Assembly (NCBI RefSeq): GCF_030646015.1
Contig: NZ_JAUSLT010000046.1
Span: forward strand, 17,065 to 81,064
Direction of reading: 5' to 3'
From: Bradyrhizobium sp.
GTDB lineage: Bacteria; Pseudomonadota; Alphaproteobacteria; Rhizobiales; Xanthobacteraceae
Length of the DNA: 64,000 nt
In this document: one piece after another, positions 9,334-19,387 of the stretch
Layout: the number at the start of each line of letters is the position of its first letter
Position numbering within the stretch: position 1 is the stretch's first letter
The notes under the pieces: generated by a model
Seen by the model: the letters and a program-made list of their open reading frames with translations, nothing else
Databases searched by the model: none
What the model was told of the DNA's origin: nothing
Made by a program: the position numbers and the translations under genes

Positions 9334-10192
9334 ATGAACGCTCAACAAATTTCATTGAGTACGGCACGCGAGGATCTGCGGACCGAGCCCAGAATCATTC
9401 GCGTCGTCATCATCGCGATTGCGGTGACTTTCCTCACCGTGTTCGTCGTGCTGCCGCTGGTCGTGGTATTCGCGCAGGCGTTTTCCAAGGGGATTCTCGC
9501 CTATTTTTCAGCGCTGTCCGAGCCGGAAGCGCTGTCCGCCATCAAGCTGACGCTGATGGTGGCGGCGATTTCGGTCGGTCTCAATCTGGTGTTTGGCGTG
9601 ATCGCGGCCTGGGCCATTGCGAAATTCGAGTTTCGCGGCAAGACCTTCCTGATCTCGCTGATCGATCTGCCGTTTTCGGTCAGCCCGGTGATCTCGGGCT
9701 TGGTGTTCGTGCTGATGTTCGGCGCGCAGGGATTCTGGGGGCCGTGGCTGCAGGCCAATGACGTCCATATCCTGTTCGCGGTGCCGGGCATTGCGCTGGC
9801 CACCATTTTCGTGACCTTTCCGTTCGTCGCGCGGGCGCTGATACCGCTGATGCAGGAGCAGGGCGCCCAGGAGGAAGAGGCCGCGATCTCGCTCGGCGCC
9901 TCGGGCCTGCAGACCTTCTTCCGCGTCACTTTGCCCAATATCAAATGGGGCGTTCTTTACGGCGTATTGTTGTGCAACGCGCGGGCGATGGGCGAGTTCG
10001 GCGCGGTCTCGGTGGTATCAGGGCATATTCGCGGCGAAACCAACACCATGCCGCTATTGGTCGAAATCCTCTATAACGAGTATCAGTTCGTGGCGTCGTT
10101 CGCGATCGCTTCCCTGCTGGCGATGCTGGCGCTGATCACGCTGGTGGCGAAGACCATTCTCGAGCGGCATCTGGACGAAGGACAGCTACCTG

Positions 10193-10200
<8 letters not shown>
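9334..10200 (+). CDS. cysW: Sulfate ABC transporter permease CysW
   Basis: The second permease of the sulfate importer, forming a heterodimer with CysT in the inner membrane. It is 288 aa with six predicted membrane segments and an EAA loop ([20 protein letters not shown]). The stretch [16 protein letters not shown] is typical of CysW. The ATG at 9334 follows the repeat element. Its stop overlaps the GTG start of cysA by 8 bases. Confidence 0.93.
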
Positions 10201-11239
<1,039 letters not shown>

Positions 11240-11292
11240 AAACGCCGCGCCGTTCACCATTCAGCCACGGTTCCTGTGCAACAACCCCAGCC

Positions 11293-11817
11293 ATGGGGAA
11301 CCTTCGAATCACGCGCGCGACGGTCGCGATAGCAGGGCTGCTGGCGCTGGGCGGCTGCGCTGCGGACGTGGCTACGACTACCGAACAGCCCACCATGTAT
11401 CTCAGCATGGCCAATGGCGGCGCCCGGCTGGATCCTCAGGCCGCGGCCTCGATGATCTCGCTCTACCGGCAGAATAACGGCCTCGGCGCCGTGGCGGTCG
11501 ATCCCGAATTGATGAAGCTCGCCGAGCAGCAGTCGCAGGCGATGGCCAGCCGCAACAAGCTCGATCACGACGTCAAGGGACCACTGGCGAAACGCCTGAA
11601 TGCATCGGGCTATCCCGCGACGGTGGCGGTGGAAAACGTCTCCGCCGGCTATCACACCATGGCGGAAGCCTTTTCGGGCTGGCGCGACTCGCCCCCGCAC
11701 AAGGCCAATATGCTGAAGAACGGTGTCACAAATTTAGGCATCGCGGCGACCTATGCTCCCAACACCAAATACAAGGTGTTCTGGACGCTCATTCTTGCAT
11801 CGTCCGAAAAGCGATAA
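11293..11817 (+). CDS. CAP-domain (SCP/PR1-like) lipoprotein
   Basis: A 174-residue predicted lipoprotein. The signal ends in the lipobox LALGGC (Cys about residue 23), so it should be lipidated and kept at a membrane facing the periplasm. The mature part shows CAP-domain features: LYRQNNGL, the AEQQSQAMASRNKLDHD helix, AVENVSAGYHTMAEAFSGW and the closing HKANMLKNGVTNLGIA. The ATG at 11293 lies 53 bases after cysA. Bacterial CAP proteins have no settled general function. Confidence 0.88.
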   Translation: MGNLRITRATVAIAGLLALGGCAADVATTTEQPTMYLSMANGGARLDPQAAASMISLYRQNNGLGAVAVDPELMKLAEQQSQAMASRNKLDHDVKGPLAKRLNASGYPATVAVENVSAGYHTMAEAFSGWRDSPPHKANMLKNGVTNLGIAATYAPNTKYKVFWTLILASSEKR

Positions 11818-11909
11818 CTACGGCGTGATCTGCTGCGCGGCCTGGCCGATTGACGCCGTCGCCAACTGCCGCCACGGTACAATCGTTTTCTGATGTTCGA
11901 TCGAGGCTC

Positions 11910-13082
11910 ATGACGGATCATCCCCATCCCGCGCCGGCCAGGACGCCTGCGGAAGCGCAGCGTGTACTGGTTCTGCAGGGCGGCGGCGCGCTCGGCTCCT
12001 ATCAGGCCGGCGCCTATCAGGCGCTGTGCCACCATGATTTCGAGCCGGAATGGATTGCCGGCATCTCGATCGGCGCCATCAACGCCGCGATCATCGCCGG
12101 CAATCCGCGCGAGAAGCGGGTGGCGCGTCTCAAGGAATTCTGGGAGATGGTCTCCTCGCCGGTGCCCTGGACTCCGGTCGGCAAGGGCGACCGTGCGCGA
12201 TCGCTGTTCAACGAGACCAGCGCCGCGTTGATCGCCACCTTCGGCGTTCCCGGTTTCTTCACGCCGCGTGTCCCGCCGGCGCCGTTGTGGCCGCAGGGCA
12301 GCCCGCAGTCGCTGAGCTATTACGACACCGCGCCGCTGAAGCAGACGCTGGAGCGGCTGGTCGATTTCGACCGTATCAACGACCTGAAAACGCGAATCAG
12401 CATCGGCGCCGTCGGCGTGGCGTCGGGCAACTTCAAGTATTTCGACAATTACGAGATGAAGAAGCTCGGCAAGAAGATCGGGCCGGAGCACATCATGGCA
12501 TCCGGCGCCCTGCCGCCGGGCTTCCCGTCGGTCGAGATCGACGGCGAGCATTTCTGGGACGGTGGCATCGCCTCCAATACGCCGCTCGATTACGTGCTGG
12601 ATGAGGAAACCAGCCGCGATCTCCTGATCTTCCAGGTCGACCTGTTCAGCGCGCGCGGCGAGCTGCCGGTATCGCTGCTCGAGGCCGCCGAGCGCGAGAA
12701 GGACATCCGCTTTTCCAGCCGCACCCGCATGAATACCGACAAGAACAAGCAGGTTCACAACACCCGCAAGGCGTTGCGCGAATTGATCGGCAAGTTGCCG
12801 GACTATCTCAGGAACGATCCGTCGGTCGAAATCCTGTGTGAAGCCACCAGGGAAAGCACCGTCACGGTGGTGCACCTGATCTACCGCAGCAAGAACTATG
12901 AATCCTCCTCGAAGGATTACGATTTTTCACGCGTCGGGATGGTCGAGCATTGGGGCTCGGGCGAGCGCGACGTTCATTTGTCGATGCGCCACAGGGATAT
13001 GCTGGAGCGGCCGCAATCCGACGAAACCATGATGACTTACGATCTCGCGAGGGACGGCACCCTCAATGGCAACAAGGAGTGA
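11910..13082 (+). CDS. Patatin-like phospholipase
   Basis: A probable acyl hydrolase of the patatin family. The oxyanion motif GGGALGSYQAGAYQAL lies near the N-terminus, the nucleophile elbow is GISIGAINA (G-x-S-x-G) and the catalytic aspartate is in DGGIASNTPL. The C-terminal part resembles DUF3734, which often follows patatin domains in rhizobia. The ATG at 11910 gives 390 aa; an upstream TTG at 11850 is less likely. It lies 5 bases before the hydroxybutyrate dehydrogenase gene, so a shared role in lipid or polyhydroxybutyrate turnover is possible. Confidence 0.92.
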   Translation: MTDHPHPAPARTPAEAQRVLVLQGGGALGSYQAGAYQALCHHDFEPEWIAGISIGAINAAIIAGNPREKRVARLKEFWEMVSSPVPWTPVGKGDRARSLFNETSAALIATFGVPGFFTPRVPPAPLWPQGSPQSLSYYDTAPLKQTLERLVDFDRINDLKTRISIGAVGVASGNFKYFDNYEMKKLGKKIGPEHIMASGALPPGFPSVEIDGEHFWDGGIASNTPLDYVLDEETSRDLLIFQVDLFSARGELPVSLLEAAEREKDIRFSSRTRMNTDKNKQVHNTRKALRELIGKLPDYLRNDPSVEILCEATRESTVTVVHLIYRSKNYESSSKDYDFSRVGMVEHWGSGERDVHLSMRHRDMLERPQSDETMMTYDLARDGTLNGNKE

Positions 13083-13087
13083 ATCGA

Positions 13088-13876
13088 ATGGGTATTTTGA
13101 CAGGCAAGACCGCGGTGGTGACCGGCTCGACCAGCGGCATCGGACTGGCATATGCGCGCGCCTTCGCCGGCGCCGGCGCCAATATCGTTCTCAACGGCAT
13201 GGGCGCTGCCGCCGACATCGAGAAGGAGCGCTCGGCCATCGAGACCGACTTTGGGGTCAAGGCGGTGCATTCGCCCGCCGACATGACCAGGCCCGCGGAA
13301 ATCGCCGGCATGATCGCGCTCGGCGAAAGCACTTTCGGTTCGGTCGACGTCCTCGTCAACAATGCCGGCATCCAGTTCGTGTCGCCGGTCGAGGACTTCC
13401 CGATCGAGAAGTGGGACGCGATCATCGCGATCAACCTGTCCTCGGCGTTTCACGGCATTCGCGCCGCGGTGCCCGGCATGAAGAAGCGCGGCTGGGGCCG
13501 CATCATCAACACCGCCTCGGCGCATTCGCTGGTCGCCTCGCCGTTCAAGTCGGCCTATGTGTCGGCCAAGCACGGCATCGCCGGCCTCACCAAGACCGTG
13601 GCGCTGGAGCTCGCCACCCACAAGATCACCTGCAACTGCATCAGCCCCGGCTACGTCTGGACGCCGCTGGTCGAGAAGCAGATTCCCGACACCATGAAGG
13701 CACGCAATCTGACCAAGGAACAGGTCATCCGCGACGTGTTGCTGCAAGCGCAGCCGACCAAGGAGTTCGTTACCTCGGAGCAGGTCGCGGCGCTGGCGCT
13801 GTTTCTGTGCGGCGACGACGCGGCGCAGATCACCGGAACGAACCTGTCGATCGACGGCGGCTGGACCGCGGGGTAG
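13088..13876 (+). CDS. bdhA: 3-hydroxybutyrate dehydrogenase (SDR family)
   Basis: An NAD-dependent enzyme interconverting 3-hydroxybutyrate and acetoacetate, as in polyhydroxybutyrate breakdown. The 262-residue protein has the classical SDR motifs TGSTSGIGLAYA, NNAGIQFV, catalytic S and Y-x3-K in SAYVSAKHG, and the bdhA-type segment ISPGYVWTPLVEKQIPD. The final GGWTAG is typical of the family. GGAG in AACAAGGAGTGAATCG serves as ribosome binding site. Its closeness to the patatin gene suggests they are cotranscribed. Confidence 0.93.
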   Translation: MGILTGKTAVVTGSTSGIGLAYARAFAGAGANIVLNGMGAAADIEKERSAIETDFGVKAVHSPADMTRPAEIAGMIALGESTFGSVDVLVNNAGIQFVSPVEDFPIEKWDAIIAINLSSAFHGIRAAVPGMKKRGWGRIINTASAHSLVASPFKSAYVSAKHGIAGLTKTVALELATHKITCNCISPGYVWTPLVEKQIPDTMKARNLTKEQVIRDVLLQAQPTKEFVTSEQVAALALFLCGDDAAQITGTNLSIDGGWTAG

Positions 13877-13885
13877 GCTCAAATG

Positions 13886-13974
13886 CCGTCATTGCCGGGC
13901 TCGACCCGGCAATCCATCAATCAAGGAATCTTGTGACGATGATGGATGCCCGGATCAAGTCCGGGCATGACGAC
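13886..13974. repeat. Intergenic palindromic repeat, family C, copy 1
   Basis: Between convergent bdhA and the flippase gene. It has the arms GCCGGGCTCGACCCGGC and GCCCGGATCAAGTCCGGGC, framed by GTCATT and ATGAC. Each arm forms its own hairpin. Related elements lie at about 20.57-20.68 and 44.33-44.43 kb. Confidence 0.85.
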
Positions 13975-13975
13975 T

Positions 13976-15349
13976 CTAGCTAAGTTTCCCGAACGCCAGC
14001 ACGTGAAGCCCGAGCCGACGCCGCACGATCCAGAACAGCAGCATCGTCTCGAACACGAGGGCGATCGAGGTCGCCGCTGCCGCGCCATGGCCGCCGAATT
14101 TTGGCACCAGCAGGATGCAGAGCACCAGGTTCGCCACGAATGCCAGCGCATAGGCCAGCGCGCAGATCATCTGGTGACCGAGCATGTTGAGCAGCCGCTC
14201 GACCGGGCCGATCGCCGAGCGCACCACGAGGCCGATGGCGGCGATGAACATGATGTCGTAGCCGACCACGAACTGCGGCCCGAACAGCCACAACAGCGGC
14301 TTGCCCAATGCCAGCAGCACGATGGTCGCGGCCAGCGACGGCCAGAACGTCCATTTGATCGCGTGCGCGACATAGGCCGACAGCCGCGCTCTGTCGCCCT
14401 GCGCGTGATACTCGGCAAAGCGGTGCGCGGTCGTCGCCGACATCGCGTAGTGAATGAAGGACACCAGCGCCAGCGTTTTGACGACGGCGAAATAGACGCC
14501 GACCTCTTCCGAGGAACGGAACTGCTGCAGCACCAGCACATCGGTGTAGGACAGCAGCAGATAAAAGCTCTCCACCAGCAGGATCGGCAACGAAACCGCG
14601 AGCCAGCCGCGGAAATTGTAAGCTTTTGGGCCGGGCTCGACATGGCCGGCGAGCCGGCGGTTCAAGACGACCATCTGCCCGATCATGGCGATCCACACCG
14701 CGGCGGCGCTGGCCAGCATCGCGGCGGTGGCGCCGAGCTTGAAGCCGAGCGCAAAGGCGCCCGCCGTAAAGCCGATGATCAGCGACTGTCGCACGATGAA
14801 TTGCGGCATCAGGCCGAGCCGCATCCAGTCATGCGAGCGCGCGATGCCGTCCTGGGTGTTGGCGACGACGAAGGCCGGCAGCGTGATGCAGCCGATGTAC
14901 AGCGGCACCACCGAATTCGGATCGAGCCAGGGCGATAGCATTTTGACAATGCCCGCCAGCAATGCCGAGACGAGGGCGGACACGGCAAACGTCATCCAGC
15001 GGCTGCCGGACAGGAAACCGCGCAGCAAGGCGGTGTCGCCGCTGGCGCGATATTCCGGGATGATTTTCTGCGCCGACGCTGAAATGCCGAAATCCATCAT
15101 GCTGCCGAGCAGCAGCACCCAGGTCCAGACATAGACGTAGACGCCGTAATCCGAGCCGCCCATCCAGCGCGCCAGCAGGATTTGCGACAGATACGCCATC
15201 GCTGCACTGACGACGCGAATGATGAACACGGTGCCGGCGAGGCGTTTGGTGACGGAGGCTTCGCTGGTGCCGCCGAGAAGACGGCCGAGCATCGACCGCA
15301 GCCGCGCGATCGGGCCTGCGGGCAGGGCGGGTGCGGAATCAGTGTCCAT
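13976..15349 (-). CDS. Polysaccharide flippase-like membrane protein (MATE/Wzx-type)
   Basis: A polytopic inner-membrane protein with about 12-14 hydrophobic segments, of the polysaccharide biosynthesis/lipid flippase superfamily. Recognisable parts are LAGTVFIIRVVSAAMAYLSQ at the first membrane segment and the LLARWMGGSDYGVYVY loop. It probably flips a lipid-linked saccharide for surface polysaccharide export, but the substrate is unknown. I prefer the ATG at 15349 (457 aa); a TTG at 15409 would add 20 residues. No glycosyltransferase or polymerase gene lies next to it. Confidence 0.85.
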   Translation of the reverse strand: MDTDSAPALPAGPIARLRSMLGRLLGGTSEASVTKRLAGTVFIIRVVSAAMAYLSQILLARWMGGSDYGVYVYVWTWVLLLGSMMDFGISASAQKIIPEYRASGDTALLRGFLSGSRWMTFAVSALVSALLAGIVKMLSPWLDPNSVVPLYIGCITLPAFVVANTQDGIARSHDWMRLGLMPQFIVRQSLIIGFTAGAFALGFKLGATAAMLASAAAVWIAMIGQMVVLNRRLAGHVEPGPKAYNFRGWLAVSLPILLVESFYLLLSYTDVLVLQQFRSSEEVGVYFAVVKTLALVSFIHYAMSATTAHRFAEYHAQGDRARLSAYVAHAIKWTFWPSLAATIVLLALGKPLLWLFGPQFVVGYDIMFIAAIGLVVRSAIGPVERLLNMLGHQMICALAYALAFVANLVLCILLVPKFGGHGAAAATSIALVFETMLLFWIVRRRLGLHVLAFGKLS

Positions 15350-15446
15350 CACGGCCACAGCGAAAATCCCTGAAGCCGCGGGCGGCGCGGCGATGTCTGG
15401 GCCTATCAACTATTCGTTAAGAATCGGTGGCCTGCGGCAGTATCAG

Positions 15447-15568
15447 CGTCGTCCCTGCGAAAGCAGGGACCCATAACCACAGGACTTGAGTGTTGCAAAA
15501 GGTGTCGACCCAGGTGCCCGAACGCATCCGCCTCGGCGTATGGGTTCCGGCGTTCGCCGGAACGACGA
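15447..15568. repeat. Intergenic palindromic repeat, family D, copy 1
   Basis: Between the flippase gene start and the DsbD-like gene end. Its outer arms are CGTCGTCCCTGCG with CAGGGACCCATA, and TATGGGTTCCGGCG with CCGGAACGACGA. The element reaches the stop codon of the DsbD-like gene. A second copy lies at about 17.22-17.36 kb. Confidence 0.8.
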
Positions 15569-16408
15569 CTAATTCAAATTGACATTGAACTCGTACGCTT
15601 TGTCACCGCCGACCAGCGTGAACTTAAGCGCGGCGCCTTCCGGCTTGGCGTCGGGCGGCAGGCCGTCGAGCTCGAAGCCGAAACGCTTGACCCCGGGGTA
15701 CCCGCCCTCGATCAGTTTCGGAACCGGCAGCGCCCAGTCCGGCGTCGGTCCTTCGACGAACAGGCTGACCTCGCGCGCGTCGGGCACGGCCACGTCGACC
15801 AGCACGTTCGCCTTTCCGTCGCGTTTGACGTCGCGAATGGTCAGCGGATTGGGATCGCCGATAGTGGCCGGCTTCGGCACGGTGTCGAGGGCGGCGAACA
15901 GCGCGCTGTCCTCGGTGCTCGCAACGCTGGTGAAGGCAAGCTCGGCCCTGGCTTCGACGGGAATGCAGAGCTTTTCGCAGACCGCGTAACTGATATCGGC
16001 GCGCAGCGTGACCGGCTTGTCGGCATTCTTGGCGACGATCCGCAACGGCAGCACGACCTGGGTCTTGTAGCCCAGGGATTGACCGCCGGCGCCGTCATCG
16101 AACTTCATCGGGGCCGGCCACAGCACCGTGACGGCTTCGACATTGTCCGATTTCGAGAAATCGAAACGCGGCGGCACCCCGGAATCGCCGGGCGTCCGCC
16201 AGTAGGTTTTCCAGCCTGGCTGCAGCTGAAACGCGATGCCGCCGAGCAGCACCGCGCCGCTGCGCGAGCCCGCCAGCAACCGGACCGCGGAGTGGCCGTC
16301 CCGCTGCCATGGCGACGAATCCCCGGCATGGACCTCGGCCGCCAGGGATGACGCAAATACGGCAACGGCCAGGCCGAGCGCGGCCCGCAGGGGAACTATG
16401 ACGGTCAT
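15569..16408 (-). CDS. Secreted DsbD N-terminal-domain-like protein
   Basis: A 279-residue periplasmic protein resembling the N-terminal (thiol-accepting) domain of DsbD but without the membrane domain. A signal peptide is visible at about 1-25 (LGLAVAVFASSLAAEVHA). The domain core shows LQPGWKTYWRTPGDSG, and two cysteines spaced C-x3-C occur in AVCEKLC. This suggests a periplasmic redox or metal-related role. The ATG at 16408 was chosen because it directly precedes the signal peptide; the frame stays open upstream to 16504. It is divergent from the YqgE gene. Confidence 0.85.
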   Translation of the reverse strand: MTVIVPLRAALGLAVAVFASSLAAEVHAGDSSPWQRDGHSAVRLLAGSRSGAVLLGGIAFQLQPGWKTYWRTPGDSGVPPRFDFSKSDNVEAVTVLWPAPMKFDDGAGGQSLGYKTQVVLPLRIVAKNADKPVTLRADISYAVCEKLCIPVEARAELAFTSVASTEDSALFAALDTVPKPATIGDPNPLTIRDVKRDGKANVLVDVAVPDAREVSLFVEGPTPDWALPVPKLIEGGYPGVKRFGFELDGLPPDAKPEGAALKFTLVGGDKAYEFNVNLN

Positions 16409-16544
16409 GAGACCGTCTTTACAGGCTGGCGAGGCGGTAAACCATTGAATTGCTTGTGATGCAGGGTGAAAAACGGCGCGATGCTTGATTGACAGAACGG
16501 CCACCCAATATCAGGATGGACATCAACACGAGAGTCCTTTGCGG

Positions 16545-17198
16545 ATGGACCCTGAAGGCAAAAGAACGAGGACTGCTCGCCGTCAAGCTGCCGCCGGCGC
16601 TGGCGACAATTTGTCCAATCAGGGCTATCTCGACGGTCAGTTGTTGATCGCAATGCCTGTCATGGGCGACCCTCGGTTCGAGCGGTCGGTGATCTATCTC
16701 TGCGCGCATTCGTCCGAAGGCGCCATGGGCATCATCGTTAACCGTCCGGCCGGCAGCATCGACTTCCCCGAATTGCTGGTGCAGCTCGACATCATCAAGA
16801 AAGCCGACCAGATCAAGCTGCCCGAAAATGCCGAGAGCATGAAGGTGCTGAAAGGCGGTCCGGTCGAGACCGGCCGCGGCTTCGTGCTGCATTCCAGCGA
16901 TTTCTTCATCAAGGATGCGACGCTGCAGATCGACGAGGGCATTTGCCTGACCGCGACCGTCGACATTCTCAAGGCGATCGCCAGGGGCGCCGGCCCGAAG
17001 CACGCGATCCTCGCGCTCGGCTATGCCGGCTGGGCGCCGGGACAACTGGAAACCGAAATCCAGGACAATGGCTGGCTGCATTGCGACGCCGATCCGGACC
17101 TGATCTTCGGCCGCGACGTCGAGGAAAAATACCTGCGCGCGCTGCGCAAGATCGGCATCGATCCCGGCATGCTGTCGAATGAAGCCGGGCATGCGTAG
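16545..17198 (+). CDS. YqgE/AlgH family protein
   Basis: A 217-residue soluble protein of the YqgE/AlgH (DUF179) family. Family blocks seen are [43 protein letters not shown] and [16 protein letters not shown]. The biochemical function is not settled. The ATG at 16545 (preceded by GCGG only) is preferred over a TTG at 16485, which would add 20 residues without family similarity. It is transcribed divergently from the DsbD-like gene, starts 136 bases away. Confidence 0.92.
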   Translation: MDPEGKRTRTARRQAAAGAGDNLSNQGYLDGQLLIAMPVMGDPRFERSVIYLCAHSSEGAMGIIVNRPAGSIDFPELLVQLDIIKKADQIKLPENAESMKVLKGGPVETGRGFVLHSSDFFIKDATLQIDEGICLTATVDILKAIARGAGPKHAILALGYAGWAPGQLETEIQDNGWLHCDADPDLIFGRDVEEKYLRALRKIGIDPGMLSNEAGHA

Positions 17199-17221
17199 CG
17201 GCAGTGCCTGACACAAACGCG

Positions 17222-17363
17222 GTGTCGTCCCTGCGAACGCAGGGACCCATAATCCCGGTAGGTAATTGTAAGAGCACGATGGTTGCCCAATCGCGCCTTA
17301 TCGGCGGTCTCATTTCACAAGAGACAGCGCGGCGTATGGGTCCCCGCGTTCGCGGGGACGACG
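17222..17363. repeat. Intergenic palindromic repeat, family D, copy 2
   Basis: Between convergent yqgE and the dioxygenase gene. Arms GTCGTCCCTGCG with CAGGGACCCAT and ATGGGTCCCCGCG with CGGGGACGACGA mirror copy 1 at 15.45-15.57 kb. Confidence 0.8.
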
Positions 17364-17384
17364 AGGTATTTGATCCCGCGTCCC

Positions 17385-18272
17385 TTACTCCGCCGCCTGC
17401 TGCGTCACCGTAGGCTCGGTTCCGGCCACCGTGGCGCGGCGCATGTCGCGGGGCTGCGACTGGTCGTAGCGGCGGACGCGGTGCATGGTCTGGCGGTTGT
17501 CCCACATCACGAGGTCATGCAGCGTCCATTTGTGGACGTGGACGAATTCGCGCTGCGTGGCGTGCTCGGTGAGGTCGCGCAGCAGCAGCCGCGCTTCCGG
17601 CACCGTCATGCCCTTAATGGCGCCGGCATGCGACGACAGATACAGCGACTTGCGCCCGTGCACCGGATGGGTGCGCACCAGCCGCTGCAGCACCGGCTTG
17701 AACAATTCTTTCTCTTCATCGGTGTAATCGAGAAAGCCGAGCGAACCCCGCGAATACATCAGCGAGTGCTCGCAGATCATGTCCTCGATCTCGGCCTTGG
17801 TCTCGTCGTCGAGTGCGTCATAGGCCGCGCGCATGTCGGCGAATTCGGTGTTGCCGCCCTTCGGGTTGACCACCCGCGCCGACAGCAGCGAGAATTTCGC
17901 CGGAATCGGGCGGAACGAACTGTCGGAATGCCACAGGCTGTTGCCGAGATTGAACAGATGGGTGCGGTGATCCTTTGGCAGCGGTTTGCCGTCCTTGCCG
18001 AGGTTGGAGACGTCGTTCAGTCCGGACGTCAGCCGGTAATCTTCCTTCTTGGTGACGGTGCCGCCACGCGCGTTCTCGCGCTCGCCGAAATTCAGCGCGA
18101 ACGCCAGTTGCTGCTCGTCGGTGATGTCCTGATTGCGAAACAGCAGCACGGCGTATTTGTCCATGCCGGCCTCGATGTCGTGCGCATCCTGCGGCGTCAG
18201 CGGCTTGCGCAGGTCAACCCCCGAAACCTCGCCGAAAAAATGCGGGTGAAGCTGCCGGATCGTGATGGCCAT
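17385..18272 (-). CDS. TfdA-alpha-like Fe(II)/2-oxoglutarate dioxygenase (TauD/TfdA family)
   Basis: An iron- and 2-oxoglutarate-dependent dioxygenase of 295 aa. The facial triad is intact: H115 and D117 in WHSDSS and H264 in TMHRVRRYD, spaced as in the 2,4-dichlorophenoxyacetate dioxygenase TfdA. Arginines near 275-279 are placed to bind 2-oxoglutarate. The sequence closely resembles, from memory, the TfdA-alpha proteins of 2,4-D-degrading and non-degrading bradyrhizobia. The native substrate may be an aryloxyacetate or another small acid and cannot be read from sequence. No tfdB, tfdC or cadABC-type genes are adjacent. Palindromic repeats lie on both sides. Confidence 0.85.
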   Translation of the reverse strand: MAITIRQLHPHFFGEVSGVDLRKPLTPQDAHDIEAGMDKYAVLLFRNQDITDEQQLAFALNFGERENARGGTVTKKEDYRLTSGLNDVSNLGKDGKPLPKDHRTHLFNLGNSLWHSDSSFRPIPAKFSLLSARVVNPKGGNTEFADMRAAYDALDDETKAEIEDMICEHSLMYSRGSLGFLDYTDEEKELFKPVLQRLVRTHPVHGRKSLYLSSHAGAIKGMTVPEARLLLRDLTEHATQREFVHVHKWTLHDLVMWDNRQTMHRVRRYDQSQPRDMRRATVAGTEPTVTQQAAE

Positions 18273-18368
18273 GGCGCGTTTCTCCTGATCGAGGCGGGCG
18301 GTTATTCCGCCCTGTTGGACAAAAAACTACTCCCTGACCGGATGATGTCAACGGATGGCGATGCATGG

Positions 18369-18503
18369 CTCGTGTCCCGGACGCGGTGCAGCGCACTTGG
18401 CGCTGCTCCGCAGAGCCGGGACCCATCTACACCATCACCTGTTGCCAGATGGACCCCGGATCAGCAGCGCATCACTTCGTGCTGCGCAGCGTCCGGGGAA
18501 CGG
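18369..18503. repeat. Intergenic repeat, family A, copy 1
   Basis: A roughly 135-base element starting CTCGTGTCCCGGACGCGG and ending CGCAGCGTCCGGGGAACG. Inner blocks include GCGCTGCTCCGCAGAGCCGG. The same element occurs at about 37.19, 51.38 (inverted) and 60.95 kb. It sits between the dioxygenase start and the SDR gene end. Confidence 0.85.
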
Positions 18504-18505
18504 CG

Positions 18506-19285
18506 TCACGCATTCCGCGCCATCAGGCCGCCGTCCACCGGGATCACGGCGCCGGTCAGGAACGACGCCGCCGGCAGGCACAGGCTCAGCGTCATATGGG
18601 CGACCTCTTCGGGGTCGCCGTAGCGGCCGAGCGCGGTGCGGCGTTTGGCGTAGATGGTCTTGTGCTCCTCCGAAATCCGCTCCGTGATCGCGGTCCTGAT
18701 CGGGCCGGGACAGATGCAGTTCACGGTGATGCCGTCGCGGCCGAGTTCCACCGCGAGCGATCGCGTCAGGCCGGCCACGCCGGCCTTCGCCGCCGAATAC
18801 GGGCTGTGCAAGGCGGTGGCGCCGAGCGCCTCGGTGGAGGCGATATTGACGATCCGGGGGCTTTTCGATTTGCGCAGATGCGGCAGCGCGGCGCGGATGA
18901 TGCGCGGATGCGCCGTCAGCATCACGGCCAGTCCCCTGGCCCAGGCTTCCTCGTAGCCGTCATCGTCGATCGCCACGCGCACCGAAATGCCGGCATTGTT
19001 GATGACGATATCGAGCCCGCCGAAATGCGCGGCAATGGCGCTGACGACGGCGTTGATGTCGTCGCGGCTGGCGACATCGAGCGTCCAGGCCTTGGCGTTG
19101 CCGCCGCTGGCTGCGATCTCGTCCGCCACGGCCCGCGCGCCATCGGCCGAATAATCCGTGACCGCGACATTGGCGCCCTCGGCCGCGAACACGCGAGCGG
19201 TGGCGCGACCCATGCCGCTGGCCGCGCCGGTGACGAGCACGGTCAATCCCTTGACCGAGCGGCTGAGCTGTTTGAATTCGGACAT
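18506..19285 (-). CDS. SDR family oxidoreductase
   Basis: A 259-residue classical short-chain dehydrogenase. It has the NAD(P)-binding TGAASGMGRATA, NNAGISVRV, the catalytic Ser/Tyr/Lys region with YSAAKAGVAGL, and the closing PVDGGL. The substrate is unknown. The ATG at 19285 begins the real protein; the frame continues upstream to 20089 but that part is antisense to the next SDR gene. It is divergent from that second SDR gene (starts 103 bases apart) and upstream of the TfdA-like dioxygenase on the same strand, so the two may act on related compounds. Confidence 0.9.
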   Translation of the reverse strand: MSEFKQLSRSVKGLTVLVTGAASGMGRATARVFAAEGANVAVTDYSADGARAVADEIAASGGNAKAWTLDVASRDDINAVVSAIAAHFGGLDIVINNAGISVRVAIDDDGYEEAWARGLAVMLTAHPRIIRAALPHLRKSKSPRIVNIASTEALGATALHSPYSAAKAGVAGLTRSLAVELGRDGITVNCICPGPIRTAITERISEEHKTIYAKRRTALGRYGDPEEVAHMTLSLCLPAASFLTGAVIPVDGGLMARNA

Positions 19286-19387
19286 CGGATACTCGCTGAT
19301 GAGGTCCTGCGGCTTGCAGGATTGACAAGGCTGGCACCGATCCCCAGAGAGGTCAAACCAGGCGAAAAAGAACGGAAGGCGCGCGCG